A DNA stretch of 64,000 bases from Kistimonas asteriae (GCF_018263925.1 NZ_JAEVHF010000020.1:24582-88581); one strand, 5' to 3'. Shown: positions 7,834 to 17,190, counted from the first letter of the stretch. Made by a program: numbers and translations. Notes: generated from the letters alone by a model not told the origin.

Positions 7834-9282
7834 TTACAGGCCACCCAACAGGGTGTATTTGATTTCCAGGTATTCATCGAGGCCGTACTTTGAGCCTTCC
7901 CGACCGATACCGGATTCTTTATACCCACCAAAGGGGGCAACTTCCGTTGACAGGATGCCTTCATTCACAGCGACCATGCCATACTCCAGCGCTTCAGCCA
8001 CCCTGAAGACCCGACCAAGGTCGCGGGCATAGAAATAAGCCGCCAGTCCGTATTCCGTGTCGTTCGCCATGGCAACAACCTCCTCTTCACGACTGAAACG
8101 AAATACCGGCGCTACAGGACCAAAGATTTCTTCCCGGAAACACTGCATCTCCGTGCTGGCATCGGCAATAACTGTGGGCTCATAAAAGCTGCCGCCCAGA
8201 GAGTGACGCTGTCCGCCCACCAGTAATCGGCCCCCTTTTTCGACCGCATCTGCCACATGCTGCTCCACTTTAAGAACAGCGGCGTCATTGATCAGGGGTC
8301 CCTGCTGGCTCTCTTCGTTCACACCGGGCGCCACTTTCAACTGCTCTACCTGTGCAGCCAGCTTGTCGACAAAGGTGTCATAAATGCTGTCATGAACAAA
8401 CACACGATTGGTGCACACACAGGTCTGCCCGGAATTACGGAACTTAGACACCATCAGCCCTTCAACGGCGCGATCAATATCAGCATCTTCAAAGACAATA
8501 AACGGCGCATTGCCTCCTAGCTCCATAGAAACCTTTTTGACGGTATCCACACACTGCTTCATCAACAGTTTGCCAATACCAGTCGACCCGGTGAACGACA
8601 ACTTTCTTACAATAGGGCTGGCACACAGGGCCTGACCGACATCAGCAGGTCGCGCTGTGGTCACCACATTCAACACACCCGCCGGTACACCGGCACGCTC
8701 TGCGAGTTCCGCCAGTGCCAAGGCACACAACGGAGTCGCTTCTGCGGGCTTGATCACAATCGAACAACCCGCCGCCAGAGCCGGCGCCGCTTTCCGGGTG
8801 ATCATGGCAATCGGGAAATTCCAGGGAGTAATGGCTGCCACAACGCCCACAGGCTCGCGGGTCACCAGTACTTTGCGTCCCGGAAGGTGTTCGGGCACCA
8901 CGTCGCCATATGCACGCTTGCCTTCCTCGGCAAACCACTCCACGAATGAGGCGCCATAGAGCACTTCCCCGCAAGCTTCCGCAAGCGGCTTGCCCTGTTC
9001 GCTGGTCATCAACAGGGCCAGGTCTTCCTGGTGCTCAATGATCAATTCATACCAGCGGCGAAGAATCGCACTCCGGGCCTTGGCAGTCTGTTGTTTCCAG
9101 AGTTTCTGCGCGCGTTCCGCTGCCTGAATCGCTAGGTCTGTCTCTGCCGCCCCCAGGTCGGGTACGTTAGCCAGCAACTCGCCATCCGCCGGATTGGTGA
9201 CGGGTAATGTAGCCTGGCTACTGACCCAGCCGCCATCAACATAAGCCTGGGAGCGTAAAAGATTCTGATCATTTAATTGCAT
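7834..9282 (-). CDS. gabD: NAD(P)-dependent succinate-semialdehyde dehydrogenase
   Basis: A 482-aa aldehyde dehydrogenase oxidising succinate semialdehyde to succinate, the last step of GABA breakdown. The cofactor-binding stretch GVVAAITPWNFPIAM lies at 146-160, the general base is E254 in MELGGNAPF and the nucleophile is C288 in GQTCVC. The second cysteine two residues on (C290) and the spacing fit the GabD subfamily, whose activity can be redox-switched by this pair. Length matches GabD (480-485). No gabT or gabP lies nearby, so it works as a single transcription unit. A related semialdehyde substrate such as glutarate semialdehyde cannot be excluded. Confidence 0.9.
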   Translation of the reverse strand: MQLNDQNLLRSQAYVDGGWVSSQATLPVTNPADGELLANVPDLGAAETDLAIQAAERAQKLWKQQTAKARSAILRRWYELIIEHQEDLALLMTSEQGKPLAEACGEVLYGASFVEWFAEEGKRAYGDVVPEHLPGRKVLVTREPVGVVAAITPWNFPIAMITRKAAPALAAGCSIVIKPAEATPLCALALAELAERAGVPAGVLNVVTTARPADVGQALCASPIVRKLSFTGSTGIGKLLMKQCVDTVKKVSMELGGNAPFIVFEDADIDRAVEGLMVSKFRNSGQTCVCTNRVFVHDSIYDTFVDKLAAQVEQLKVAPGVNEESQQGPLINDAAVLKVEQHVADAVEKGGRLLVGGQRHSLGGSFYEPTVIADASTEMQCFREEIFGPVAPVFRFSREEEVVAMANDTEYGLAAYFYARDLGRVFRVAEALEYGMVAVNEGILSTEVAPFGGYKESGIGREGSKYGLDEYLEIKYTLLGGL

Positions 9283-9657
9283 GCCACACCCGCGTAATTC
9301 TTAAAATGCCCAAGAACAGACTTTCCCTGGACATCATCAACAGAAATGTAAAATATATCAAACACAGAGGGATATTTAACCGCAATGCTGACCTGCACTG
9401 CAATGGCATCCTGAAACACGCCGAATGGAATCAGGGTAGTAGACCACACGCTCGTAGGAAAAAGCTCACACAGGGAAGGGAGACTTTCCGGTTTTTCCTG
9501 TCACGGGTTCCCAGTAATCTGAAATCACAAGGATGTACCCCGGCGCAAGGATGCGCCACCAAGGATGGCTCAACGAATTCACGCATGCTCCCCCGCCCGC
9601 ACCCCTGACTTTCCTGCCAGTCATGCACTGCGATCTCAATGCATCAATTCACAACAC
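9283..9657. other. Non-coding stretch between gabD and the SPOR lipoprotein gene
   Basis: Only short frames without ribosome sites occur here. The motif CAAGGATG appears three times within about 45 bases (9527-9570), the middle copy inside the small palindrome GGCGCA-N4-TGCGCC. The gabD promoter must lie in the left part. I see no RNA gene or recognisable operator. Confidence 0.5.
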
Positions 9658-10569
9658 TTACTGGCAGCCTTCACCAGGCAGCATTAGCGTCTGGTCCGAC
9701 AATACCGGCAAGAGCGAATACCCCGGACGAACCCAGGGCTTACTGATCCCCTGCTGCTCCAGCAAAGCGGCCAGAGATCCAGCGGCTTCCCGACTGCTGA
9801 AGCCTTTGCTGATCAGCACCAGCCAGGTGTCACCTTTCACCATCGTCGGAATAATCTCGGTTTCAACAGGCTGCAAACGGGCGGCAAGCGCTTTCAAGCC
9901 ATCAACTTTTTGCGAAGCGGAAAACTGCAGGTAGAACTGATCGGCACTGTAGGCGGGCTGACAGTCTGGAGAGGTTTGTGGAATATCAGCAGCCGGTGCA
10001 CTCATCACCTCGGCGGCCGCCAGGGTGGATGACTCAACCGGTGGCGGTAGATTGGAAGGTTCCGAGGGAGGTTCCATAGCCGGCTTATCTGCAGACTCGG
10101 CGGGAATGTTTTTTACCCATTCAGGCTCTGGCGGTGTCGGCTCCACCTCCGCGACTGGCGCAGGTTCATCTGTGGATGCCTGCGCAATCTCTGAAGCCTC
10201 ATCATCCATGGCAACCTGTTCTGCGACGTCTGCCGTACCCTCTACGCTCTCTGGCTCTGGAGCAGGCACCTCATCATCCATGGAAGCCTGCGCATCCACA
10301 GACGACAGCGCCTCTTCCTGAGGAACATTCTCAGCCACAGTGATTTCTGCCGGTGCCGGATCATCAATCACAACAAACGTCTGCTGCAGGTCGTCCCGCT
10401 CCATTCGGGCGGTACCACTACAGTCCCAGACATTCGAATTAATTTCCCCTGAACAGCTGAACCCGGATTCAACTACCTCAAGCTTCTCTTTCGCACAACC
10501 GGACAACCCGACAAGAGTCACTACACCAACAACAGGTAATAATCCATTCCATGTCTTATTGTGACGCAT
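9658..10569 (-). CDS. SPOR-domain lipoprotein
   Basis: A 303-aa lipoprotein. The signal sequence ends in a lipobox (VGLSGC, Cys at about 26), so the mature protein is lipid-anchored in the envelope. The following Ser/Cys segment (SCSGEINSNVWDCSG) is short. A long acidic, Pro/Glu/Ala-rich linker covers about residues 75-185. The C-terminal ~75 residues (QFYLQFSASQKVDGLKALAARL to WVLVISKGFSSREAAGSLAALL type pattern) look like a SPOR domain, which binds denuded glycan strands of septal peptidoglycan. The gene stands alone. A role at the division site or in wall remodelling is inferred from the domain; a specific name cannot be given. Confidence 0.72.
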   Translation of the reverse strand: MRHNKTWNGLLPVVGVVTLVGLSGCAKEKLEVVESGFSCSGEINSNVWDCSGTARMERDDLQQTFVVIDDPAPAEITVAENVPQEEALSSVDAQASMDDEVPAPEPESVEGTADVAEQVAMDDEASEIAQASTDEPAPVAEVEPTPPEPEWVKNIPAESADKPAMEPPSEPSNLPPPVESSTLAAAEVMSAPAADIPQTSPDCQPAYSADQFYLQFSASQKVDGLKALAARLQPVETEIIPTMVKGDTWLVLISKGFSSREAAGSLAALLEQQGISKPWVRPGYSLLPVLSDQTLMLPGEGCQ

Positions 10570-10868
10570 TATTGGCCTTTGCCTTCCTTGTCACCCTGTT
10601 TAACTTCAGTCTAATCCGATAGTTGACACATGTTAAGTTATTCGCCTCTAAAGCCCACTGATAAAAGGCCTGAGAGCCCACTACAACACAGGATAACCCT
10701 CTGTTTTGACTATATTTACTACTAATACTGCCAACAAAATACTGTGTTAAAAAAAAGCTGTTTTATAACCGGGAATCAACATTCCCAAGTAAACAGCATG
10801 AATTGGTAGTATATGAAAACAAAAGAAATACCCGTAAATAGCGTTTCACTGACAGGGAAGTTGTCGTC
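10570..10868. other. Intergenic region between divergent lipoprotein and transpeptidase genes
   Basis: An AT-rich stretch that must hold both divergent promoters. There is no gene-like frame with a ribosome site. I could not identify a specific operator or a convincing -35/-10 pair. Confidence 0.5.
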
Positions 10869-11501
10869 ATGTTGTGCTGTAAGCAGTCTACGGTTTCTAT
10901 ATCTATTCTATGGTGTTGTTTTGTCGTAACACCGTTCTCTTTCGCCATGGATAGCGAGCCTGAATTCTATTGCTCCCAGGATAAACCCTGCGGCAATGAG
11001 GCGACTGCATATCAGTCGCTGGCAAATAATCCTGCAGTGAAATACCTGGATCTTAAACAGCAGGAGTTTACTGAAGATATTCTTCTCAGTTTCCCATCAC
11101 AGATTCCCTCCGTTCGCCAGGACGTCTTTGTCTACAGTCCACGCATTAATGTCTGGGCAGCCTACAACAGTACCGGACAACTGGTGGGTATGGGCCGTGC
11201 CTCCGGCGGTCAGGACTGGTGTGCAGATACAAACAGCCATTGTCGTACCCCGGATGGTGCATTCCGCATCTATCGCAAAGGGACATCCAAGTGTTATTCC
11301 AACACCTATCCCATCGGCGAAGGTGGTGCCCCAATGCCGTATTGCATGTTCTTCAGACAAGGTTATGCCATTCATGGCTCTGACCACGTACCCAACCGCC
11401 CTGCCAGCCACGGCTGCATCAGGGTAAGGGTGGATGCGGCAAAATGGTTACATCAGGAGTTTATTGATTACGGCAGTACGGTGGTTGTTCTTCCTTACTG
11501 A
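10869..11501 (+). CDS. Secreted L,D-transpeptidase (YkuD fold)
   Basis: A 210-aa protein with an N-terminal signal peptide (hydrophobic ISILWCCFVVTPFSFA, to about residue 26). The YkuD domain carries the catalytic set: H169-G170 and the S180-H181-G182-C183-I-R box, with C183 as nucleophile. Such enzymes form 3-3 cross-links in peptidoglycan or link lipoproteins to it. The ATG at 10869 has a GGGAAG ribosome site. Three extra cysteines (118, 125, 142) before the active site could form disulfides, unusual for short YkuD proteins. It faces a convergent metalloprotease-like gene and a divergent SPOR lipoprotein, so two wall-related genes are adjacent. Confidence 0.9.
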   Translation: MLCCKQSTVSISILWCCFVVTPFSFAMDSEPEFYCSQDKPCGNEATAYQSLANNPAVKYLDLKQQEFTEDILLSFPSQIPSVRQDVFVYSPRINVWAAYNSTGQLVGMGRASGGQDWCADTNSHCRTPDGAFRIYRKGTSKCYSNTYPIGEGGAPMPYCMFFRQGYAIHGSDHVPNRPASHGCIRVRVDAAKWLHQEFIDYGSTVVVLPY

Positions 11502-11570
11502 CAGCATAACCACTGTCTACAGATACGCCGCGCGCGTGCTGGCAAACAACCACCTCGTATCAATACCAAC

Positions 11571-12344
11571 TTACTGCGATATCCAGTTAATTTCCCTGGC
11601 AGTTTCCGGTCCGATCCTGACCGTTTTCAAACTCCGAGGAATGTCACTTTCACTGGCGCTCTTAGGAATGCGCCCCCCCATGAGTTCGGCATAACGCTGC
11701 GGATACAGCGGCGAACGCTCAGGCTCCGCGTAACCATGGGGGTGCATGGGTTGGCCGTTGGAAAAATCATACTTGTCGCTTGCGCCGACGGTATGCAGCA
11801 TTTCATGGGCAATCACCACCTGGTTACTGCCTTTATATTGCCAATCACCATACGCATTAATTAAACCGATCAATCCTTTCTGCATACCGGCTGAATGGGC
11901 CAGCCGTGGCATGGTCTCAGGATCATGGTAGAGCACAAACAGTCGTATATTCGTAATGGCGTCAGACTTCGTCTGCTTCATTCTCCAGGCCCAGTAACGA
12001 AACTTCAGGGACCAGATAATGGCATCCAGCGTACTGGCAGTGGCCGGTGGGGAATCCGGGACCTCTTTCAACTGTCGTCCCAGGTTCACTTCTATGGGTT
12101 GATCCAGCGGCAGGTCGTAACCTGCCCCCTGCTCTGCAATGAAACTTTCAAGGCTGTCAAAGTCATCCACGGATAAACGATCAATATACTCCTGCACCTT
12201 ATTATTACCGGCAGCGTTGATGGGGTAGATGGTCACCCACAACGGATCATTCCAGTCAGTTGTCCTGATCATGGTCTGCCATGTATTCAGCCCGATAAAA
12301 AAGAGCACAAGCAACAAGAGAAAGACGCGAATGGCTTTAAACAT
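11571..12344 (-). CDS. Membrane-anchored zinc-metalloprotease-like protein (HExxH)
   Basis: I do not recognise a named family. The 257-aa protein has one N-terminal hydrophobic helix (FLLLLVLFFIGLNTW, residues 8-22), so it is an anchored or secreted envelope protein. The sequence VVIAHEMLHTVGASDKYD has the HExxH zinc motif (H180, E181, H184) followed by GASDKY; an Asp or His shortly after the helix is the usual place for a third ligand, and D190 is the candidate. The surrounding style (HEMLHTVGA.DKY) recalls matrixin-like gluzincins or metzincin-related domains. Substrate unknown. It ends 70 bases from the convergent L,D-transpeptidase gene. Confidence 0.65.
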   Translation of the reverse strand: MFKAIRVFLLLLVLFFIGLNTWQTMIRTTDWNDPLWVTIYPINAAGNNKVQEYIDRLSVDDFDSLESFIAEQGAGYDLPLDQPIEVNLGRQLKEVPDSPPATASTLDAIIWSLKFRYWAWRMKQTKSDAITNIRLFVLYHDPETMPRLAHSAGMQKGLIGLINAYGDWQYKGSNQVVIAHEMLHTVGASDKYDFSNGQPMHPHGYAEPERSPLYPQRYAELMGGRIPKSASESDIPRSLKTVRIGPETAREINWISQ

Positions 12345-12436
12345 TATGGGTTCACATTCCTGTGGTTATCCTGCGTTGCATACCGGTAATGGAAGCACAA
12401 CGGGGATCGTTTCGCACGCCGCGTGGACCGGTCAGC

Positions 12437-12991
12437 TCACGCCATCACTCCACTGAGCAGCCATTGCTGCGGCTCAACCGTGATATGCTGCCTGCCATTG
12501 CTGATGGAAACTGCACCATCCTGAATCATGCACTGTAACTGCATGGTTCTCTCAGCCATGTCTGCCAGCTCGTCAGTCGCAGACTCCGGCAGGTTAATGA
12601 CTGTCAGGTTCTCAAACCGGGTCAGCTTGTTGCGTATCTGTTGCCACCAGATATCCGCGGTGCGTCCACCATAGCTGTAGATCCAGACAGACGCCGCGCG
12701 CCCACAGGCCTTACGAATACGTTTTTCATCCGGCAGACCAAGATCAATCCACACTTCTACTTCATCACTGAGTGACTTCTGCCATAAATCCGGCTCTGAG
12801 TCAGTACTCAGCCCTTTGGTAAAGCTCAGAGATTCACTGGCATGACAGGCATAGGCCAGCAGCCTGATCATCATCCGCGCATCCGTTTCCGACGGGTGCC
12901 GGGCAATCGTCAGGCTGTGATCCTGATAGTAATTGCGGTCAAGATCCGCAATATTCAGTGTCGCTTTGAAAATCGTGGCTTTAAGCGCCAT
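12437..12991 (-). CDS. yaeQ: YaeQ family protein
   Basis: A 184-aa cytoplasmic protein clearly related to E. coli YaeQ: it starts MALKATIFKATLNIADLDR, and contains LTIARHPSETDARMMIRLLAYA, WIDLGLPDEKRIRKACGRA and IWWQQ in the same order. The frame continues ten codons upstream, but the ATG at 12991 gives the family's exact N-terminus. YaeQ has a fold like the PD-(D/E)XK nucleases; it was first linked to suppression of an rfaH defect, but its activity is unsettled. It is a single gene next to an AT-rich region. Confidence 0.93.
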   Translation of the reverse strand: MALKATIFKATLNIADLDRNYYQDHSLTIARHPSETDARMMIRLLAYACHASESLSFTKGLSTDSEPDLWQKSLSDEVEVWIDLGLPDEKRIRKACGRAASVWIYSYGGRTADIWWQQIRNKLTRFENLTVINLPESATDELADMAERTMQLQCMIQDGAVSISNGRQHITVEPQQWLLSGVMA

Positions 12992-13080
12992 AACGTGCCC
13001 ATCATAGAATAACCAATACAATCGTCGATTGTACGCGTTTTCGATCCAAACCGGGATAACAAGATCAATTGAAAAATCAA

Positions 13081-13107
13081 TGAGTTACCCCTTAAAAAAA
13101 TAACTCA
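13081..13107. repeat. Small inverted repeat in an AT-rich divergent promoter region
   Basis: TGAGTTA (13081-13087) and TAACTCA (13101-13107) are perfect complements with a 13-base spacer. It lies between the starts of yaeQ and the gene at 13250, in the AT-richest stretch of this part of the window. It could be an operator for the unknown gene. No other promoter element is convincing. Confidence 0.35.
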
Positions 13108-13249
13108 AAACAATAAAGATCTCTTTCTTTATATAAAAAGGCATTAAATAAACGAAATTGTCACTTCGACATTGGAATAATACCTAAAATTACTAAAGGG
13201 CATTAGCCTAGTAATCCACAACAAATAAAATGAACAATGGATTGTTTAT

Positions 13250-14617
13250 ATGCCTTCTATTTCTGCATTGATACGTAACAGTCGACATCCATATGGTGTC
13301 GGAACCCCAAAAAACTTTGATGATGCCCCTCATCGAGTGGCAATCGTTGACGCTGCCCCTGTCAAACAACATCCCGATAGCCAGTGTCCGCGAAAATCCA
13401 TAAAAGATTTTAAACTCTCCCATACACCAGCCAAGAAAGACTTGACAGTTAAGGCAGTCAAGCACAATGACAAACTAAGAAAAACCAAAAATACCGGAGA
13501 GTTCATTAAGCACTTCCAAAAAATGACGCTATCAGGCTTTACGCCCGCCCCAAAAACCGTGGAAAAAAAATGCAACGAATTCATTGTCAGCGCTCCCTCC
13601 CGAAGGGAAATGATGGATTCTCTTCTGGCTTTACAACATCACGACCTGACACCTGATGAGACCGTACTACATAACACCTATTGTTCAATGACACAGGATG
13701 AAATTACCGACTCACTGCTGGGATCCGACGTTCACCTTGAGGCCCTTAAGCAATTACCAGGAGCCACTCTCGATGGTTTTGTTAATGACAGCAACAAGCT
13801 TCGAGACCTGGTTCTCGGGCTAAACAACACCGGCCAGGCCATTTCTTTCAATATCCGTATGGACTTACTTAAAAGTGATCAGCTAGCCCAATCGTTTGGG
13901 CTCGACAGTGCTCAGGCCAGATCGGAATTATCATCAAACATTCAGGCTAGCAAGGAAGATGCACAAGGCCTTAAAGAACAATCGCTGAAAGACAGCCGTA
14001 CCAGCCGGGATACATTTGGCCTGGAGGCGCATGACATTGCAGAATCACTCATCAATAAGACCATGGGAGAGATACTGTCTGCTTTTGAGTATTCTGCCAA
14101 AGGCATCAAGGTACGCCAGCAAGCCCTCGACAAAATTCGTTACAACGTCGACATTGCAGTCCCGGCTATTAAAGCAGCTTCGCTGTTTGCCAACAGATTC
14201 GGTGATGAAGCACTCCTTAACCCCTTGGACGGACGCTCAACAGAAAACCTGAAAACCCTGATGAGTACGTCAACTGAACACGCTATGAGTCTTGCCAATC
14301 TGACAGAGGATAAACTTGCCACGATCACTCTCAGTGAGAAGACTGACATTACAGACAAACTCACAAAAATTAAAAACAAACTATCCCTCCAGTTCATTCG
14401 TCGTTATGTCGATCAATTCCCTTCTGCCAAGCGCTTGCTAAAAGCCTCTGACAGGAAGCTGCACCGACACCTTGACCAAATATCCTTACACTGCCGTACG
14501 CTGGAGAGTATTGATACCGCTCCCAAGGAAACCCTTCAGGGGCATCTGGACGAACTGTTGCAGTGCAGAGATGTCATCTGGGGCATATTGGATGATCGCG
14601 GAGAGTATTGTGTTTAA
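13250..14617 (+). CDS. Large protein of unknown function, helical, possible effector
   Basis: No family recognised. The 455-aa product has no signal peptide and no membrane helix. The N-terminus (to about 110) is basic and Ser/Pro-containing (several KKDLTVKAVKHNDKLRKTKN-like patches) and looks disordered; the rest is predicted mainly helical by eye, with heptad-like stretches around 215-330. Codon use and base composition are AT-richer than the flanking core genes, and the upstream DNA is very AT-rich, both signs of acquisition by transfer. A basic disordered N-terminus with a helical body resembles secreted effectors of host-associated bacteria, but no secretion gene lies next to it and no enzyme motif is visible. 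Confidence 0.6.
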   Translation: MPSISALIRNSRHPYGVGTPKNFDDAPHRVAIVDAAPVKQHPDSQCPRKSIKDFKLSHTPAKKDLTVKAVKHNDKLRKTKNTGEFIKHFQKMTLSGFTPAPKTVEKKCNEFIVSAPSRREMMDSLLALQHHDLTPDETVLHNTYCSMTQDEITDSLLGSDVHLEALKQLPGATLDGFVNDSNKLRDLVLGLNNTGQAISFNIRMDLLKSDQLAQSFGLDSAQARSELSSNIQASKEDAQGLKEQSLKDSRTSRDTFGLEAHDIAESLINKTMGEILSAFEYSAKGIKVRQQALDKIRYNVDIAVPAIKAASLFANRFGDEALLNPLDGRSTENLKTLMSTSTEHAMSLANLTEDKLATITLSEKTDITDKLTKIKNKLSLQFIRRYVDQFPSAKRLLKASDRKLHRHLDQISLHCRTLESIDTAPKETLQGHLDELLQCRDVIWGILDDRGEYCV

Positions 14618-14729
14618 GCACTGCGAGGCTTCATAAAACGCTGATACAGAGGCTTATCATTTACGTAGCCATCCGTCCCCGTTCACGCATATACTCAGTC
14701 ATCAGAATACGAATAATGGATAGATAGTA

Positions 14730-15371
14730 ATGGCTTCGATCATCGCCATTGCAGGGCCTCCAGGCTGTGGGAAAAGCACGCTGAGCCGTGCCATTGCCAC
14801 GCACCTGGATGCGAGCATTATTGACTATGACCATTACCAGACAGTCACGGACCATCCCGTTGAGTCGATCATTGAATGGCTCGACAAGGGGCTTGATTAC
14901 AATGCATTGACTATCCCCGGCTTGAGTGAGGATCTGGCACGACTGAAGCACGGGCAGGTCGTTACGCCACCCAGTCAGCCATTCTCCGTTTCCTCCCGAA
15001 ATATCATCCTGTTTGAAACACCGTTCGGTTATTGCCATGCCGAGTCAGCCCGACACATTGATCTTATGCTGTGGATTGATATCCCCCTGGATATCGCACT
15101 GGCGCGAAACATCCGCGCATTCACTGAGCACTTCACGCGTTCAAAGCACACGTCACCAGCGACTGACAATATTCACTGGCTGCAGGAATACATGGATAAC
15201 TATATCAACAGTGTGCATGACCTGCTGACGAAACAAATCGAAAAAGTGCGTCCTCAGGCGGATTATATGATTGATGGCAAAAAAGATGTCGCGACCACCT
15301 GCCAGCAGGCACTCAAGATCATTCAGGGCTGGACACATAACAAAATAGCAAGGGAAGTACCCCTGCCATGA
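14730..15371 (+). CDS. P-loop kinase-like protein (uridine kinase-type fold)
   Basis: A 213-aa cytoplasmic protein with a Walker A motif GPPGCGKST (9-17) directly at the N-terminus and an acidic DYDHY (33-37 region), as in uridine/pantothenate kinase and related small-molecule kinases. MLWIDIPLDIALARNIRAF corresponds to the LID-proximal strand and helix of the same fold. The substrate is not evident. Its stop overlaps the start of the next gene (ATGA, 15368-15371), so it is translated together with an O-methyltransferase-like gene. The pair may modify one small molecule in sequence. Confidence 0.7.
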   Translation: MASIIAIAGPPGCGKSTLSRAIATHLDASIIDYDHYQTVTDHPVESIIEWLDKGLDYNALTIPGLSEDLARLKHGQVVTPPSQPFSVSSRNIILFETPFGYCHAESARHIDLMLWIDIPLDIALARNIRAFTEHFTRSKHTSPATDNIHWLQEYMDNYINSVHDLLTKQIEKVRPQADYMIDGKKDVATTCQQALKIIQGWTHNKIAREVPLP

Positions 15372-16429
15372 CAACCGCTGTTGCTCCAACGTCCAATCAT
15401 ACCGGACATCATTACACCGACTACCTGCAGATTGACCGTTATCTGACGACCTTCATGGATCATCAGGCACTAAACAGTGCACTGCAGACCGGCCTCATTG
15501 ACCTGCTGGACAGACAGACACAGATACAATTCCCCGAAGCCTGCGACTGCATTCGCAGCGATGCACTGGGTACAGAAACCTTACTGGCGTTACTGACAGC
15601 CAACCAGGTTATCGAGCAAGTGAATAATAACATTCAGCTCACCGAAGCATTCCGCCAGGCCCTGAAATTTCGTGACCTTCTGGAAGCCAAGATTGCCTTC
15701 AGTAATCTTGTGGCGCCGGATGTCATGAACAACTTCACGACACTGCTTCAGAATCCTGCTGAATTCATGGGGCAATCGCGGCTGTTTGAATTATTCGGTT
15801 ACCACCGCTGCTTTGAAGTGACAGATGAGAATATCGCACTCACCCGCCGCTGGATGCATTTCACGTCCATGTATACCCGTTATGAGGCATCAGCCTGCCT
15901 GGCTCATCACGACTTTGGTCAGTACCGCCAGTTAATGGACATTGGCGGCAATAGCGGTGAGTTTTCCCGGCAGCTTTGCAGGCAACATCCGCGATTACTG
16001 GCAACGATTGTCGACCTGCCTGTGGTCTGTGAAGTAGGGATGCGACATGTAGCGGATACCCAGGAAACCAGCCGTATCCGTTTTTTCAAAGCCGATGCCT
16101 TGTCTGACCCATTACCGGGAAATATGGACATTGTCACCTTCAAATCCATCCTGCACGACTGGCCGACCGATGCCACTCAGCGCTTCCTCGAACAGGCTTA
16201 CACGTCACTGAAACCTGGGGGAACAGTTCTGATATTCGAGCGTAGCCCTATCAGGATTAATCACCATCGTCTGCCTTATTCCATGCTACCTATGTTTCTG
16301 TTTTTTCGTTCTTTCAGAACATCAGACGACTACGTGTCTCAACTCCAAAACAACGGATTCAGTGATATCAGCATTCAACACATTGCCCTGGAAACCCCGT
16401 TCTTTTTAATAACCGCAAAGAAACAGTAA
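15368..16429 (+). CDS. SAM-dependent O-methyltransferase, acetylserotonin/caffeate type
   Basis: A 353-aa methyltransferase of the dimeric Methyltransf_2 class. The N-terminal helical dimerisation domain covers about 20-150. The SAM-binding motif I is DIGGNSGEF (191-199), motif II IVDLP, motif III FFKADALSDPLP. FKSILHDW has the His-Asp pair (263-264) in the position of the catalytic base of plant and actinobacterial O-methyltransferases, and LKPGGTVLIFE follows. In bacteria this class usually acts in natural-product or quinone-like pathways. It is coupled to the upstream P-loop protein. It ends eight bases before the convergent adaptor gene of the large minus-strand cluster. Confidence 0.85.
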   Translation: MTTAVAPTSNHTGHHYTDYLQIDRYLTTFMDHQALNSALQTGLIDLLDRQTQIQFPEACDCIRSDALGTETLLALLTANQVIEQVNNNIQLTEAFRQALKFRDLLEAKIAFSNLVAPDVMNNFTTLLQNPAEFMGQSRLFELFGYHRCFEVTDENIALTRRWMHFTSMYTRYEASACLAHHDFGQYRQLMDIGGNSGEFSRQLCRQHPRLLATIVDLPVVCEVGMRHVADTQETSRIRFFKADALSDPLPGNMDIVTFKSILHDWPTDATQRFLEQAYTSLKPGGTVLIFERSPIRINHHRLPYSMLPMFLFFRSFRTSDDYVSQLQNNGFSDISIQHIALETPFFLITAKKQ

Positions 16430-16437
16430 GCACATAC

Positions 16438-17175
16438 TTACTCGGCTGTTGCCACGTTAAACGCTGCCCGGCATTTCAGGCCTGCAGGCAAACGTGCATC
16501 GGGGTTTGGTACTTCGACCCTGACACCATAGGTGCCACTGGCGGCATCAATCACCTTGTCAACAATCTTCACCGTGCCCTGATAGGCCTTATTGTCAGGG
16601 CCAACCACTATCTCGACCGGCATCCCCGGTTCAAGGGTGCCATACTTATCCGATCTCAGAACGATCTCAGCATGCAGTGGATTCAAGGCAACCAACTCAA
16701 GCACAGGCTCCGACCCAACGTATTCACCAATAGACACATGACGTTCAACGACAATAGCGTCAATGGGGCTGTAGATCTTACGCTGTTTGAGCCGTTCTTC
16801 CGCTTCACGGGTTGCGAGGTCCGCCAGTTCACGATCGGTCAGCAACTCATCACGTTCGTACTCTGACAATAACCCTTTTCGCAACAGATCCTGGTTGCGT
16901 TCCAGTTTCCGGATGGTGAATTCTGCCCGCGCCTTGACACTGTTCAATGCCGCACGTTCAAGCCCGCTTTCCAGTGCCAGCAGCAACTGCCCCTTTTCAA
17001 CACTGCCTCCCCGCTCCGTATTCACCTGGCTGACAATGCCGGAAACTTGGCTACTGATTTGAATTTCACTGCTGGGCTCCAGCAAACAACTCAACTGGGT
17101 ATCATCCAACTCTATCGCCATCAGGGGCATGGGCAGAATCAATAATAACGCCTTGATTATTTTTCTTGTCAGCAC
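16438..17175 (-). CDS. Periplasmic HlyD/RND-type adaptor subunit (last gene of giant-protein cluster)
   Basis: A 245-aa secreted adaptor. The signal peptide is KIIKALLLILPMPLMA, with the mature start near residue 21. A lipoyl-like half motif (ISSQVSGIVSQVNTERGGSVEKGQLLLAL) is followed by a short hairpin of helices (about 75-130), the second lipoyl half (IYSPIDAIVVERHVSIGEYV) and a beta-barrel domain. It is shorter than typical membrane-fusion proteins and lacks a transmembrane anchor, more like periplasmic RND adaptors. The start is GTG at 17175, with GAGGTG six bases upstream and 15 bases after the SecA-like stop. It is probably a third adaptor ring component between the inner-membrane complex and the TolC-type channel. 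Confidence 0.85.
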   Translation of the reverse strand: MLTRKIIKALLLILPMPLMAIELDDTQLSCLLEPSSEIQISSQVSGIVSQVNTERGGSVEKGQLLLALESGLERAALNSVKARAEFTIRKLERNQDLLRKGLLSEYERDELLTDRELADLATREAEERLKQRKIYSPIDAIVVERHVSIGEYVGSEPVLELVALNPLHAEIVLRSDKYGTLEPGMPVEIVVGPDNKAYQGTVKIVDKVIDAASGTYGVRVEVPNPDARLPAGLKCRAAFNVATAE

Positions 17176-17190
17176 GGTAACACCTCACTA

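Noticed and set aside
9306..9628. Short frames on both strands upstream of gabD
   Set aside because: They overlap each other on opposite strands, lack ribosome sites and show no protein-like composition.
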